A stretch of DNA of 64,000 bases from Uloborus plumipes (taxonomy: Eukaryota > Arthropoda > Arachnida > Araneae > Uloboridae): contig JAXGGA010005243.1 in assembly GCA_038373865.1 (NCBI GenBank), forward strand, positions 1 through 64,000, in the 5' to 3' direction. This document shows positions 1 to 12,900 of the stretch, one piece after another; within the stretch, counting starts at the first letter, position 1; each line of letters starts with the position of its first letter. Below the pieces are notes generated by a model. It saw only the letters and a list, made by a program, of their open reading frames with translations, was not told the origin of the DNA and did not search any database. The position numbers were made by a program, and so were the translations under genes.

Positions 1-1740
1 GTTAGCGCCTCTCGGGGTGTCTATCAAATTTTCATTTTTTAGTCTGTTTGGACTTTACTTTTTTTTTTTTTTTTTAGCGGTCAAAATGCCTCCCCCCCCC
101 CTTTGGCTGCTGCGCCCGTGGAAAGAGCCACTCCTACCAACCACTAGCTACGCCACTGAGTGCAGTACCGCAAACAGGATTACTTGGACCCTAGGGGATT
201 ACTTGAACCCATTACAGAAAATGATAAAATCCGGGTTTAGTACTTATTAGTTAAAGACTTGCACGTAGTTCCTCGTTTCTCCACTAGGTAGAAGCCCTCT
301 GCAGTCTCTAACGCTAGTAGCAAACTCAGATTTTATCATTTTACTGTTGGGCTAAAGTAACACTTGTTTACAGTACTTATTTAGTTCATATTAGGAATGT
401 TTTGATTCTAAATGAGTGGAAAGGGAAACGTAGCTAGTTTATCAAAAAATTAATTTTTGTTTTAAAGTCGCAAAAATAAATAAGTTTCGAAATATTATAT
501 TTTTGCTGAACAAATTCGCAACAGTATCGGCGACTTTTTCACTGTCCAAGCCAATGTGTCAAGAAATTCTTGCCAAACAGGGAAGGAGTTGCAAAATCAT
601 CCAGGCAGATTTAAACTCGGACAGAGGGAGTCTAATTTTCTGCTTCACCAGTCATGGTGATAGCATCATGGTCAGGAGAAGAGCTTTTCTCCCCCCGAGG
701 TGCGCAGCTTAGGTCTTCCCGTTTTTTAATCCAGGCCAGAAGCCGAGCAACTCTTGGTCCAACACCTCCAGAGGTATTGATTTAGAATAGGAACATGGAG
801 GATTTCGCGATCATGAACCTGCTTTAAGGGCTCCAGGCACCATTAGTGAACACGCGGATCTTCGGTCGACTGGCACCGATATAAATGTACACTATGCTAT
901 ATTATAAGCATACTTACTGTCATTTTTAATTTTAACTATAGCTGCAAATGTAACTTGAATGCATATAAAAAATACGCTAAGTCTTTGTATTTAATTTCTG
1001 CGATGTGACTCGTATTCAACGGGCGACGCTTCGAAGAATTTTTTAATAACATTTTTTAGAACGTGAAAAATGTTTAAGATCTGGGGTTCGTAGGAATGAG
1101 GCTAATAGGCCGATTCACTGGTTTTACATTGAAAACTAAGAGAGCAAAATGAAAAAGAAATTTTTTTTGGTGGTTTTAAAATTGGAGGAATACCCCTCTA
1201 AGTCTCCTTTCTTGCGGCAAAAGAGCATGTTTTTTAACCCTGCACCTCCCTTGCCCTTCAGAAGAGTGTTAACGGTTAATATAATGCTCCCTTTCCTTTC
1301 AAATTACAATAATGAATATGCAACTGTCAAAACGGAAAAATAGGGGTGAGCAGTGAGCACTGACCAACCCGCCAAAAATGGTGGGAGATGTGATTAAACA
1401 GTGGTCATATTTGGATTAAGGGGTCATTTTACATCAGAATCATCAAACTGGTTTCTTCGAGGAAAAAATATTTTTGTTGATCTTTTACCCTTTTTTATGT
1501 GTATTAGTTTCGTTAAAAAATTCTCTAAGAATCTCTACAGTTTCTATTTTTTCCCCTCTCCAACCCCCCCCCCTTTTAGTGTCCCTTGTGTACTTTACTT
1601 CATACGTAACTTTGATATTGCATAAAGTAAGTTCCAAATTACAGGGAATTCGTATTTTTTTAAATGTGACTCCATTTCCAATAAACTATCAGTAATGATA
1701 GTTCCGTTTTTGAAGCTTCAGTTAGAAAAAAAATACGTAC
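1..1740. other. Sequence downstream of the last visible exon (gene interior or intron 3)
   Basis: This stretch is AT-rich with T and C runs (about 61-75, 98-106 and 1565-1573) and one MITE (166-375). The gene read from the right still has an open splice donor at 1740, so this should be intron 3. I looked on the minus strand for the expected continuation of the Cys-rich module (a C-x2-G-x-C pattern after an acceptor) and found none. The next exon probably lies beyond the left edge. Short open frames here have no recognisable domain. Confidence 0.5.
166..375. mobile_element. MITE, copy A (TA-flanked, ~210 bp)
   Basis: The element is bounded by TA dinucleotides and has imperfect terminal inverted repeats (left CCGCAAACAGGATTACTTGG; right end matches in reverse complement). 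Subterminal inverted segments carry AAAATGATAAAAT. The middle, around GACTTGCACGTAGTTCCTCG, is nearly identical to the copy at 19292-19523. TA flanks and short TIRs suggest a Tc1/mariner-type non-autonomous element. This copy is more diverged at its ends than the second. Confidence 0.8.
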
Positions 1741-1845
1741 CCCAATCTTGTTATCTGGATACACACAAGGCTCCCCGTCTTGTTTGAAGCCATAAAAGGC
1801 TGTCCTTCTATTTCCATCAGTTTTACAGACATAAAAGCATAATCT
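1741..1845 (-). CDS. Exon 3 of giant secreted protein: Cys-rich module (partial)
   Basis: This 105-bp exon encodes 35 residues. On the minus strand it follows a strong acceptor (long T-tract then ATTTCAG, ending at 1846) and ends at the donor GTACGT at 1740. It starts and ends in phase 0, matching the phase-0 donor of the giant exon at 3900. The product begins RLCFYVCK and contains DGEPC. The spacing C-x3-C...DGxPC resembles the Cys-rich module of arachnid basic-tail secreted proteins and the ADAMTS/reprolysin Cys-rich region, where a further G-x-C or C-x2-G-x-C follows. A preceding Cys (SLCNVMNG) is contributed by the end of the giant exon. The module is incomplete here and its last cysteines must be in a further exon. 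Family assignment is by motif pattern only. Confidence 0.72.
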
Positions 1846-2077
1846 CTGAAATAAAAAAAAATATATATGCATTAAAATTTGCAGCATGATGGAATTTAGT
1901 GGTATGTTGAGGATAGAGCAAATCAGACGAATGCTCTCTATGTACGTTAATTGTAGAACTCTTCTGGAAAGTTCAGCTATGATTTTGATAATGCTTACCT
2001 CGTTTGGAGGAAATAGGAAATTGTATATGACGCTGCATTGAGTTAAGTTACTTTCATAAAGTATTTCAATTCCAATA

Positions 2078-3481
2078 TATACTGCTCGACATTGAAAATG
2101 CAACACCAAGAAGGAGTGGTCGGAAAGTGATGGAATTTGGTACAAAGTCAGAGACAGCAAATAACAATAAGTGATCTTCATTTCAAAACGATAGACAGAA
2201 TACAGAGCGAGAACGGCGTCGGCTCAGTAGGATGAAGGACCACCGCGGACAGCGATGCACGAAGATACACGTCTAGGCATAAAGTCAATAAGAGTGCAGA
2301 TGGTGTCTTGAAGGATGGCTCTCTATTCCTTTTCAACCATTTTCCACAGTTCGTCTTCTGATCGAGGCAGGGGCAGATTCTGCAAACTGCGTCCAATCAC
2401 ACCCCACACATGTTCGATTGGTGACTCGTCAGGAGAGTATGGTGGCCAGAGAATCATCTGTATAATTTTGAGAGCATGTTGGCAGATGCAAAGACTGTGG
2501 TCGGGCGTTATCCTGCTAAAAATGGCATTAGGCAGCCCCTGAAGGTAGGGGATTGCCACCGGCCGCAGTCCATTATCCAAGTATCGTTGGGCCGTCATAG
2601 TGTCCAGAATACGAACTAGGAGGTGATATGGAATTGTACGAAATAGCGCCCCAAACCATAATGTCACGTTGTGGCATGGTGGGATGTTCCACAGTTACTG
2701 CCGGATTAGATCTGTCTCCCCGTCGACGCCACACACGTATGCGGCGACTGTCACTGGATAAGCAGAAGCGTGACTCATCTGAGAACACGACGTTTCGCCA
2801 TGCTGGCATCCATGTCGCTGTAGTCCGGCACCATGCTAAACGTTCGCGTCTATGCTATGTGGTCAATGGCAGTCTTCTTAGCGAACGCCGTGATTGCAGG
2901 CCACGTGCAATCAATCGACGGTAAATGGTTTTGGTCTACACGGGAGCATCCAAGGTATGTTGCCCGTGCTGTAGAATCAAGGTACAAGTGTCTTTCTGGT
3001 TCGCCACAGCTTGTAGAAATGCGTCGATTCACACGTGCTGACGTCACTCTGGCTGACGTCACCTCGTTTCCTTGTTCCAACTATCTTCGACACAGACGAT
3101 GCACCGTGCTCGTATTCATGTGGGTATCAGCTGCGATTAGACTTACTGACAAATCCCCCCTTTTCAGTCCGATCACTATACCCCTCGTAAAATCGTCAAT
3201 TTGTTGGATGTGCCATAGTTGACGGTGGCCTTACATTATCTCTTATTACACGGATCCTCCGAGACAAAAACAGAATGTCTTCGATAATTTGTCTAGCAGA
3301 AATAACGAGACGAATATTGCCCATTCTACACGTTCCTTCCTTTATATCTTAATTGACGTGCGTTGGAGAGCTGCGCATTTCACATCATTTGCATAACTCA
3401 GTGACATGCATCTACTCTAAAATTTGCATAAATTTCTGACCAATCCTTCTTGATGTTGTATTTTCAATGTCGAGCAGTGTA
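2078..3481 (-). mobile_element. Tc1-like DNA transposon, decayed (~1.4 kb)
   Basis: Terminal inverted repeats begin next to TA: left ACTGCTCGACATTGAAAATG and right the reverse complement, continuing for about 35 bases to CAAGAAGGA. Length (~1.4 kb), TA target and TIR layout fit Tc1/mariner. The transposase on the minus strand is broken (next entry). It lies inside intron 2 and is noticeably richer in GC than its surroundings. Confidence 0.88.
2219..3085 (-). pseudogene. Tc1-family transposase pseudogene (DDE)
   Basis: Transposase fragments lie in order in different minus-strand frames: an N-terminal part (about 3080-2850), a catalytic part with VVFSDESRFCL (first Asp, about 2809-2573), and a C-terminal part with WPPYSPDESPIEHVWG (catalytic Glu in IEH, about 2667-2323). 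These are hallmark Tc1 motifs. The region between the second Asp (TPDHSL) and the Glu is shorter than the usual 34 residues. Several frameshifts and an in-frame stop where ELWKMVEKEW is expected show it is inactive. The product would have bound the element's own ends and cut and pasted it at TA. Confidence 0.87.
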
Positions 3482-3900
3482 TATATAACTCGTTCTTTTT
3501 TTACTGAACTCCCATTTTCAATATGTCATTATTACATAAGTGAGCAGGTTGGCTTTATAACTTGAATGATAGGTTTTCATTTCTATTGCTTCCCGTCCAT
3601 AAAATCAACCAGCATTAAGCTCACAAATTCTCAATGAATTAACTTGCTGTCAGCCTGAAAATAATTTACATTGCACATTGCTAATACATCGGGAAATAAG
3701 CCGAAAACTTGGTAAGTACGTAATCGAGATAAGGTTGTAAGAAAGTTGAATTGAACAATAAAAGACTAAGATTTAAATCTACCACGAAGTAATGAAAATG
3801 AAAAGAGTATATAAAACAATATGTAAACTTTTAGTGCATATATTTTAGTAGTGCTAAAATACACTTTAAAATCTTTTTAAAAACATATCAAAAGACTTAC

Positions 3901-6900
3901 TTCTTTAAAAACTCCATTCATAACATTGCATAGAGATTTCGGTGTTTGTTCGTCTTTGTTTGGATGCGGTGTTTTGAAATGATTTATAGTTGCAGATGAA
4001 TCAGATGAATGAAATGATGCCTCTGTCGTTGATGCAGTAGTTTCTTGCAACTCTTCCCATGTGAATGAAAGTAATGCTGAAGTAATTGTGGTAGCAATTT
4101 GATCTGTAATGTCATCATCTTTAGTCTTATTTATTTGAATTATCTGTGTAATGTTTGAGCTCGGTGTAGATACCTCCGTGAAATCAGTTTTCGTTTGATA
4201 ATCTATATCAGTTATTTGATTAAAATTTTGAAAAGGAAGTCTATCTCTTGGACTTCCGTAGCTCATTGTTTCCGAATTCATTTGTCTTATGTCTTCACTT
4301 TCGAGTTTGGTACTTAAATTATCCATTGAAGCTGTTAAAATTTCTGAAGAAATTTCAGCTGAAATTATTTCGGGAGGAACTGTTGCAGTTTCTATAGACA
4401 CATTTGTGAATTTTGTTGGAAATTTTTCATCATCAGTTTCTGTGACTAATAACGGTGATGGCTCGCTATATTCTGTGATTTCTTTTGAAAAAGTATCAAC
4501 AGGAAGTGTTGCTGTTTCAAATACATTTCTGTAATCTGGTTCTTCTGTAGTTGTATCTTCAAGTGTTTCCATTTCGTGCACGGTACCTATTTTGGGCAAA
4601 TCTGTGACTGGAAACACGGATACACTGTTCTCCTCAGTTGATACTGTAAAAATATCTGTATAATTTGCAGCCTGAGGAAGTAAAATATACGAATTTTCCT
4701 GTTTTGCCTCTTTATTATTATTTCCTGTTATAGTAGTAGGTATAACTGAAGGATTTTCCTCAAAAGCTTCTTCAGGTTTAGTTTCTGTATCGACAACTAT
4801 GGAGGGAATTTTCGTAATATCTGTAAAAATAAACTCATCAATGAATTCTGTTGAACCAACTTCAAGCTCTTCTATGTTTGCCGTGGAATATACTTCGAGC
4901 AATGAAGCTTCTGCAGCATTTGAAGATGCATCTTGAAGTAAAGGTTCATATGCTAAAGGCATTGTTTCTGCTGATTGATTGAAATCTGCAGTAGTTGCGG
5001 TTTCAGATGATATACCTGTCTTTTCACTTTTTTCTTCTGTTAGGGTACTCAAATGAGTGTTGGAAGTCGTTTCCACCATTTGGAATTCTGAAGGAAGCGT
5101 AAGCTTAGTGGTAGTGCTCTTGGATAAAGTTTCTTCATTAACAGTTGTATTACCTTGTGCAGCACTGCTTAGGCTTTCAGCGACTTCTCCGGAAGTGGGT
5201 GTTGACTTTGGAGTTTTCGATGATGTTTCTCGAAAAGCGAATGTTTTGAACGATTCATTGTTAACTACGTTCGTCATTATCTTCAAGTTTCCATCGCTTG
5301 ATTCAGTTGTTAACTCTGGTATTGTAGTCATAGGGATACTTAAAGTAGTTTCTGTGCTTTCATATTCCAAAGGAAGTTTGAAGTTAGTTCCGATGCTCTT
5401 GGAATTTTTTTCTTTTTTTGCCATTGAAAGAGTTGTTGCCGACTGAACAAAACCGTTATAATATGTCATTTGCTCAACGTTTTCTTCCAGTATTTCAGTT
5501 TCAATTCCTGTAGGCATTTCTGAAAGTGTCGGCAGAATGGCAGAAATAGTTTCTTCTGAGAGAAGATCAAATTTTTGTGTAGTTAAGTCAGAAGATTCTT
5601 GGTAATTTCCTACTGTTAAAATTCCAAATTGTTCATTTTCCATTTGTGCAGTTCGTTTTGGTATTTCTGTTGCATAGGTTTCAGAAGTTTCTTCACTGAT
5701 AAATGTAGAAGGTAGAGTTGTAGATTGTACTGAATCGTGATATTCCATAGTTTGAGCCAGACTTACTTTCTCTTTATCTACATCGACTTCATCAGTTGCT
5801 TTAAACGGTGGAATCGTATGAATGTCAGAAGAGAATTCCTCAGAAGCAGGTTCAAAGAGTAGTGTTTTTGCTTCATTAGCTTCGTTGTAATCAGTAGTTG
5901 TCATAATTTCGAAATTGGTATTTTTCGTTTCGTTAATGAGCTCTGTTGGGGTTGCCATCAAAATGTCTGAATTCAATTCACTAGTGAAAAGCTTAGAAAA
6001 ATTCGATGCTACTTTTGTGGAGCCATGTGAATAAGAAATATCTGAAGTAAAATATGACAATTCTTTATTTTTAGTTTCTGCACTAATTTCGGTATATGAT
6101 GGAGTAAATGTATCGGAAGCAGTTGCTTTTAAAAATGATTCATCATAAGTTGTTGGTATTTCTGAAAAAGTTTCGTATTCTAGCCCATCCTTCGATGTCT
6201 TAGTTTTTGTTTCCTCAGTTAATGTTGGTACGAAATGTGTGTAATCCTCTAAAAATTTTCTTTCATAATCTTGACTTTCAGAAGTACTTTTAAAGTATTC
6301 TTCATAATCTAGATACTGTTTAGATGGTACTCTTTCAAAGCTTTCTGTTTTCACATCAGCATATATTTGTGTAATTTCCTTAGCTCTAATGTCTTTAGAA
6401 GCTGTTATAATTCCTGTAAGATCACGATAGTCTAAAGGCATTTCTCGTAAATTTTCTTTTTTTGTTTCGTTAATTGTATCTGGCGTTGAATTAACGGGTA
6501 TTTTTGAAAATGTATCTGAATATCCTTCATCGGAGAAAAGTGATACTGTTTCAGGAATAGCAGTGCCAGTGACTTCTGACACTTCTTCTAAAATTTCTAT
6601 TGTTGATTCCAAACGTGTAGTACCGATAACACCAGTAGAATTTTCCACCGTAATAGTCTTAGTGGGCTCTGTTTCGGTTTTTGAAATGTCGTGATAATTT
6701 ACAGTTTGTGCAGATTCAGTCTTTCGTTCTTCGACCTCAGCTTCTGCACTCGAATGCAAAGTTGAAAAGGTAGGTATATCAGAAGTAATATCCGTGAAAA
6801 TCGTTTCAAAAGGGATATCTGCATCGGTGTCACTATCTTCATCTCTCATGGTTTCAGAATAACCTTCTTCTTCATGTTTTGTTATTAATACAGTTGTATC

Positions 6901-9900
6901 AGACACAGTAGTCGTTGCAATATTTTCTTCTTCAGCAGTTTCTGAAAAGTTTAGTTGTGCTCCTTTTGCATCATGGGAATATGTCTTTTGTGACTTCTCT
7001 GTCACTAACTTTTGGCTGACATTATCAGTTTCGTTCATTAAAGTCTTCAGCAAAGACATAGGAGCCTCTGAAGAGACTTTTTCAATCGATTCTTCCAAGA
7101 CAGATGTCTCTGTTGTAGAAATGTAAGGGAGTGTTGTAGTGACTTTAAATTGTTCATCTTTTTTTTCTTCATTCACTGTAACAGTGAAAAAGTCTAAAGG
7201 AACGGTTGTAGTTTCTGAAGTTTCACCAAAATCAGTAGATTCTGATGTCATAAAAGTGAACCTTTGAAACTCCTTATCGTCGTTTTTCTCGGACGACGGA
7301 AACTCTGGAACCGTTTCATTGGAAGAAAGGTAAGAATTTTCCATTTTTCTAGAATATTCTTGCAAACTAATATCTTCTGTAGTGTGAAACTCGGAACTTT
7401 TTTCTGTTATTTTAGTAATAAAGTTGAAAGATGATTTTATTGATGCTTCTGTTGATGTATCCTCCGTAAAAAAATCAAATAAATGTTGGTCTATTTCTTT
7501 AGATTCAGGATAATCAGCATCTAGTACAATGGTTTGAGAAAAGTCTTCACTTCTGTTTTCAGTTAATAGTTCTGTTGCCAAAGAGGCGTTTTGAACAACT
7601 GCCGTGGAATGGGTTTCTAATGCATCTGAAAGGATTTTATAAGTAGACGTGGGCGATTCTGTACTATAATTGTACTTTGAGCTCTCATTTGTGTACATTG
7701 CAGTGACATTGAAATCGAAAAATTCCTCCACTTCAGCATTGATTGATGTGTCTAGGTCAATGCTAGTATTTAAGACATCTTCCCTAATTCTAAAGGAGTT
7801 CTCTGTAAAGGTTTCCTGAACGGAAGATTCAGAATAAGAATCCATCATTTCAGTGAAAGTTGCTGTCTTCTCAGTCAAAGAATCAAACGAAGATATCCCA
7901 ATGCTTTCCCTCTCAGGATAATCTGCGGAATCTGTGACCTTTGCTGAGAAGTATTTATCTTTATTTTCAGTAGCTGATTTTGCTACTAAAGTAGCAGCTT
8001 TGGTACCTTTTACAATACTTGTATCTGATAAGTTAAAAATATTTTCAGAGTTATTCCAAATGGATGGATTAAAATCTTTTGCTGTTATATTTTCATTTAT
8101 TTTAGTTAGATTTAACTCAACTAAATCTCCTGTTTGGAGTGATAACTCGCCGCCAAAATGGTGTCCATTCAATCTATCTTCAGTACTTGTTGAAGTAAAA
8201 GGAAGAGTTGGAAAGACTTCTTTAAGAGAAGATTCAGAAGCAGTTTCCATAAGCTCAGCATAATTTTGAGAATTACCATTCTGTGTAGTCAAAGATTCAA
8301 TATTATTGTCTGGACTTTCACTTACTAAATTGAATGAATCAGTCGTTGATATTTCTGTTGAAGTATCTTTGGCGAAATAATCGAATGAAGTTCGTTTTTC
8401 TTCTTCATGACCATGGTAAACTGCATCTTGTGGTAATGTTATTGCTAAATCTTCCTCCTCAATTTCAGTAATGTCTTTTGTCACCCGAGGGACGGTTTGA
8501 AGACTTATAGCAGTATTTATTTCCGAAGAGCCAGAAATATTTCCATACGTATTTAATTCAGTGCGGACAATGTTATTTACCTGCACGTTTGTATTTCTAT
8601 TCGTTGCATTTATTTGATGTAATTCTTGTGCTGCGGTTTCGTAATTTGTGTCATGTGTAGTTGACAAATCCTCATCTATTGTTGAAGTTACTTCTGTCAT
8701 TTTGGTTGGGTTTAGAGAACTATTATTTACTGAAATTATTTCAAAATCTGAGGAAAAGTGTTCATATTCTGACACTATAATTGGGAAATATTCTGTTTTG
8801 TTATCAGTAAAAGATGTTTCATTTTCATTTAAGGGAGATTTTTCAATTGAAGTAGAAAGTGGAATTACTTTCAAATCTCCAGAATTTTCAGTATTTGAAG
8901 CGTTCATTGTGATGTATTTCTCAGTATTATGGTCATGTGGTTGCACATTATCTTGCTCGTAAATCGTATTGCTTTTCACTGCGGTTTCTGAGGAAATTTC
9001 GTGTGTGTTAAAGTCTGAAACAGTTGTTGATTCTACTCTACCTTCTAGCTGAATATCTTTCTTTGTGAGGCTCGTATCATCATCGTCAAGTGTCTTCTGT
9101 TCAAGAAATTTTTTAATTATAATAGGATTTTTTTTGTATGCATCTTCACTCGTTTCAAGTGTTGCTGTTGCATTCAAGTCTACTGAATCGTTTTCTTGAA
9201 ACATGGATGGTGATGTATTTAAACTTATGTAAGAAATTTCTTTAATCGAGCCTTCAGTAATATCTGACGGGGGATACATATCAATGTCAGTTGTATAACT
9301 CTTAACAGTTGTTTTCGTAATTCCATCATCTGAAATACTTTTTATTTTCTGTTCTGCTCTTGCCGATCCAACTGTTTTCTGTTCATTCTCTTCATATTCT
9401 GATATTGTGGTAGAAAAAAATACAGGTTCTCGCTCTTCCGGTGCTGCTCTCACGAAAGCTGCATCGCCAATTATAGTTTCCACAGCAGTCACATTCGGGA
9501 TTTTTTCAAATTTTTCACTTGCAATAGTAGCTTGTGTTAAATACATTTTTTCAGAGTACTTATAAACAATTTCTGTTTCATTTGTATTACTCTCGATTTC
9601 TCCTTGCTCTGAATTCGTGAATTCGACCCGTGTGTTGAAATCAGTATGTACAATCAATGCTTCTGAATAATCTGTTTGAGTTTTTAGCTCTTGCGGCTTT
9701 TCGGTTGTTTTCGAAGTTTCAACACTGATAGTAACGTTTGGTAATCCATACTCTGTATTTCTCGCATACGACTGAAAAGGAAATTCTTCCATTTCTAATG
9801 TTTTTATTAAGGGAGTATCAGGTACATTTAACGGAAAAAAATCGTTGATATTTGTTATTGCGAAATCGTCTTCTTTAAGACTAGTATCTGAGGTGTCAGT

Positions 9901-12900
9901 AGAAAAGCTTGTTTGATTTTCACTCACAAGTAGTAATGCTTCTGAAGTTGTGTATTTATCAATACTAGTTTCCGAATTATTTAAGACAGCGTTCAAACCT
10001 TCAATGTGCTTTTCATCCAGTTTCTCTGTAAATACTTCTTGGTTAGAAAATACCATATGCATTGTTGTTTCTGGTATGTTACTGTCCGCATCTGTTTCGC
10101 TTAGTTCAAAATCCGTTTTGTAAAGCTCTGAGTCCACAGGGAAAATTGAAGAATAAGTCGTTTCAGTGTCCTTTGCATATGAATAATAAGTCTGGTGAAA
10201 TGTGGGAATAGTTGTCATCGAATCTGAAGTTACTTCATCAGGAGCAAAAGGTATGCTTATATTTTTCTCCTTGAAATTTTTAAGAGTGACTAGAGTAGCT
10301 TCCATATTATGTTTATAGGCTGCTATAAGTGTCGCATTATTTTCTTCAACTGTTATATTACCGATAGTATCATTCATTCCCCTTTCTTGCCTCTCAGTTG
10401 TTAATGCATGATCTGAAAAAATATCTTTCTTAAATGTTGTTGTCGTTAATTTGCCTACATCATTTTCTAGAATAAATTCAGTTTCATTAGTTTGTGTAAT
10501 GAAATCCAATTCTTGATCTCTGATCACAGAAGATTCTGTAGTTACGTATGGAAAAGATTCATTTCTTCTTGACGCCATAAATGCAGTCATGTCCTCTAAA
10601 TTAGTACTTTCGCCATCTTGAAAGTATTTCTGATCAGTAAATACATTAGCTGTTATTCCCATGTTATCATTTACTGCCATACTTTCTACATTCATTTCAT
10701 CTGTATTAGTAGATGCAAAAGTTGTTTCGTCTGAGTCTTGGGCAGAAATCTGCGTAGCAGATGGAGCATTGATTAAATCGGTATTTTCTGGGATAATATC
10801 TTCATTTAGGCTTCCGGTAGAAATTGTCACATCGTGTAGGTTTTCAAAAGTACTTTTACCTGTTTGATGCGATATTATTTCCTCACCAACCTCTACTGTA
10901 GCTCCTTTGCCAGCCAATAATTGCTTATCATTTGGAAAAATGCTCCCTTGAAATGTATCGTAATCGCTTGATTTTGTAGGAATTTCAAGACTATGCGTAT
11001 CATTTTCTTCGCTTTGTGTACTCATTCCTATATTTAATGAGGATCCATTGTCTAAGCTCATTGTCGCACCATGTAAGAGTTCATAACTAGTTTTGTTCGT
11101 TTCATAAGACATTATCTTATTATCTGTACTAACTGCAGTTTCTTCTTCAAAGAACGTTTTCTCTTCAATTGGATAAAATGTGTCTTGAAAAGTTTCGTAA
11201 TTATATTTTTCTGTAGAAATTTCCAAAGCATCTGTACCGTTTTTCTTATTTTGGATATTCATTTTTATATTTGATGAAGAAGATGTAGCTGTATTATTTG
11301 AAATTTCGTAACTAGTTTTGTGAGTCAGATGTGACAGTCTCTTATCCCCATCACTAATTGTAGTTTCTCCTGCAAACAATGACTTTTCATCATTTGGAAA
11401 GGTGATTTCAAGAAAAGTTTCGTTACTCATTTCGGTATTTAGTGACGGCGCGTTTTCTAAACTCATCGTAGAAAGGGTAGGCATATTGTGTAAGATTTTG
11501 AAACTAGTATTCTCGGTTAAATGTGACATTGTCTGATCCACTAGAGTAACTGTAGTTTCTTCTGTAAACATTGATTGCTCATCATCAGTAAAATTCATTT
11601 CATGAATAGTTTCGTTCCTCATTTCTGTATCTTGTAACGGCTCGTTTTCAAAATTAATCGTAGAAATGGTAGCCATATCGTCGAAGATTTCAAAATTTCT
11701 ATTTTTGTCATTTAAAGGTGACACTGTCTGATCATCTGGAATAATAGTAGTTTCTTCTGAAAGCAATGGCTGTTCACCATTTGGTAAGGTCATCTCTAGA
11801 AAAGTTTCGTTATTCATTTCGGTATTTAGTGACGGCGCGTTTTCTAAACTGATAATAGAAATGGTAGGCATATTCTGTAAGATTTCGAGACTAGTACTCT
11901 CGGGAAAATTGGACATTGTCTGGTCCACTGGAATAACTGTAGTATTTTCTGAAAACATTGATTGCTCTTCATTTGGAAAATTCATTTCATGGATAGTTTT
12001 GTTCTTCCTTTCTGTATCTTGTAACGGGTCGATTTCAAAATTCATCATGGAAATGGTAGTCATTTTGTCGAAGATTTCAAAATTTCTATTTTGATCATTT
12101 AAAGGTGCTATTGTCTGATCACCAGAAATAATAGTGTCTTCTGAAAGCAATGATTGTTCATTATTTGGAAAAGTAATATCATGAATAGTTTCGTTATTTC
12201 TTTCTGTATCTAGTAACGGCTTGTTTTCTAAACTCATCGCAGAAATGGTTGTAATATTATTTCGGATTTCGAAACTAGTTTTGTCAGTTTTTTGTGACAT
12301 TGTTTGATCACTGGGAAAAACTGTAGTTTTTCCTGGAAACAATGATTGTTCATCACTTGGAAAAGTCATCTCATGAGTAGTATCGTTACTCATTTCGGTA
12401 TCTAGTGACGGCTCGTTTTCTAAACTTATCGTAGCAGTATTAGACGTATTAGGTAAGATTTCGAAATGTCTACTTTTGTCACTTAAAGGTAACATTGTTT
12501 GATCCCCAGGAAAAATAGTAGTTTCTTCTGAAAGCAATGATTGCTCATCATTTGGAAAAGTAATACTATAAATTGTTTGGTTATACCTTTCTGTATCTAG
12601 TGACGTCTTGTTTTCTAAACTCATCGTAGAAATGGTTGGAATATTATTTAAGATTTCGAAATTAGTTTTGTCAGTTAAATGTGACATTGTTTGATCACTG
12701 GAAAAATCTGTAGTTTCTCCTGAAAACAATGACTGTTTATCACTTGGAAAAGTCATTTCATGAATAGTTTCGTTATTCATTTCGGTATTAAGTGACGGCT
12801 CGTTTTCTAAGCTTATCGTAGAAATTTTAGACGTGTTAGGTAAGATTTCGAAATTTCTACTTTTGTCATTTAAAGGTGACATTTCCTGATCACCTGGAGT

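Larger units (their letters stand above)
1846..3900 (-). other. Intron 2 of the giant gene
   Basis: The intron opens with GTAAGT immediately after codon GAA (FKE) at 3901 and ends with TTTATTTCAG at 1846. Both junctions are phase 0. It contains a complete-length but decayed Tc1-like transposon (2078-3481). The rest (1846-2077 and 3482-3876) is AT-rich and shows nothing else. Confidence 0.75.

Noticed and set aside
1660..2181. A 173-aa minus-strand protein
   Set aside because: Only 1741-1845 in it is exon-like; the rest is intron and one end of the Tc1 element.
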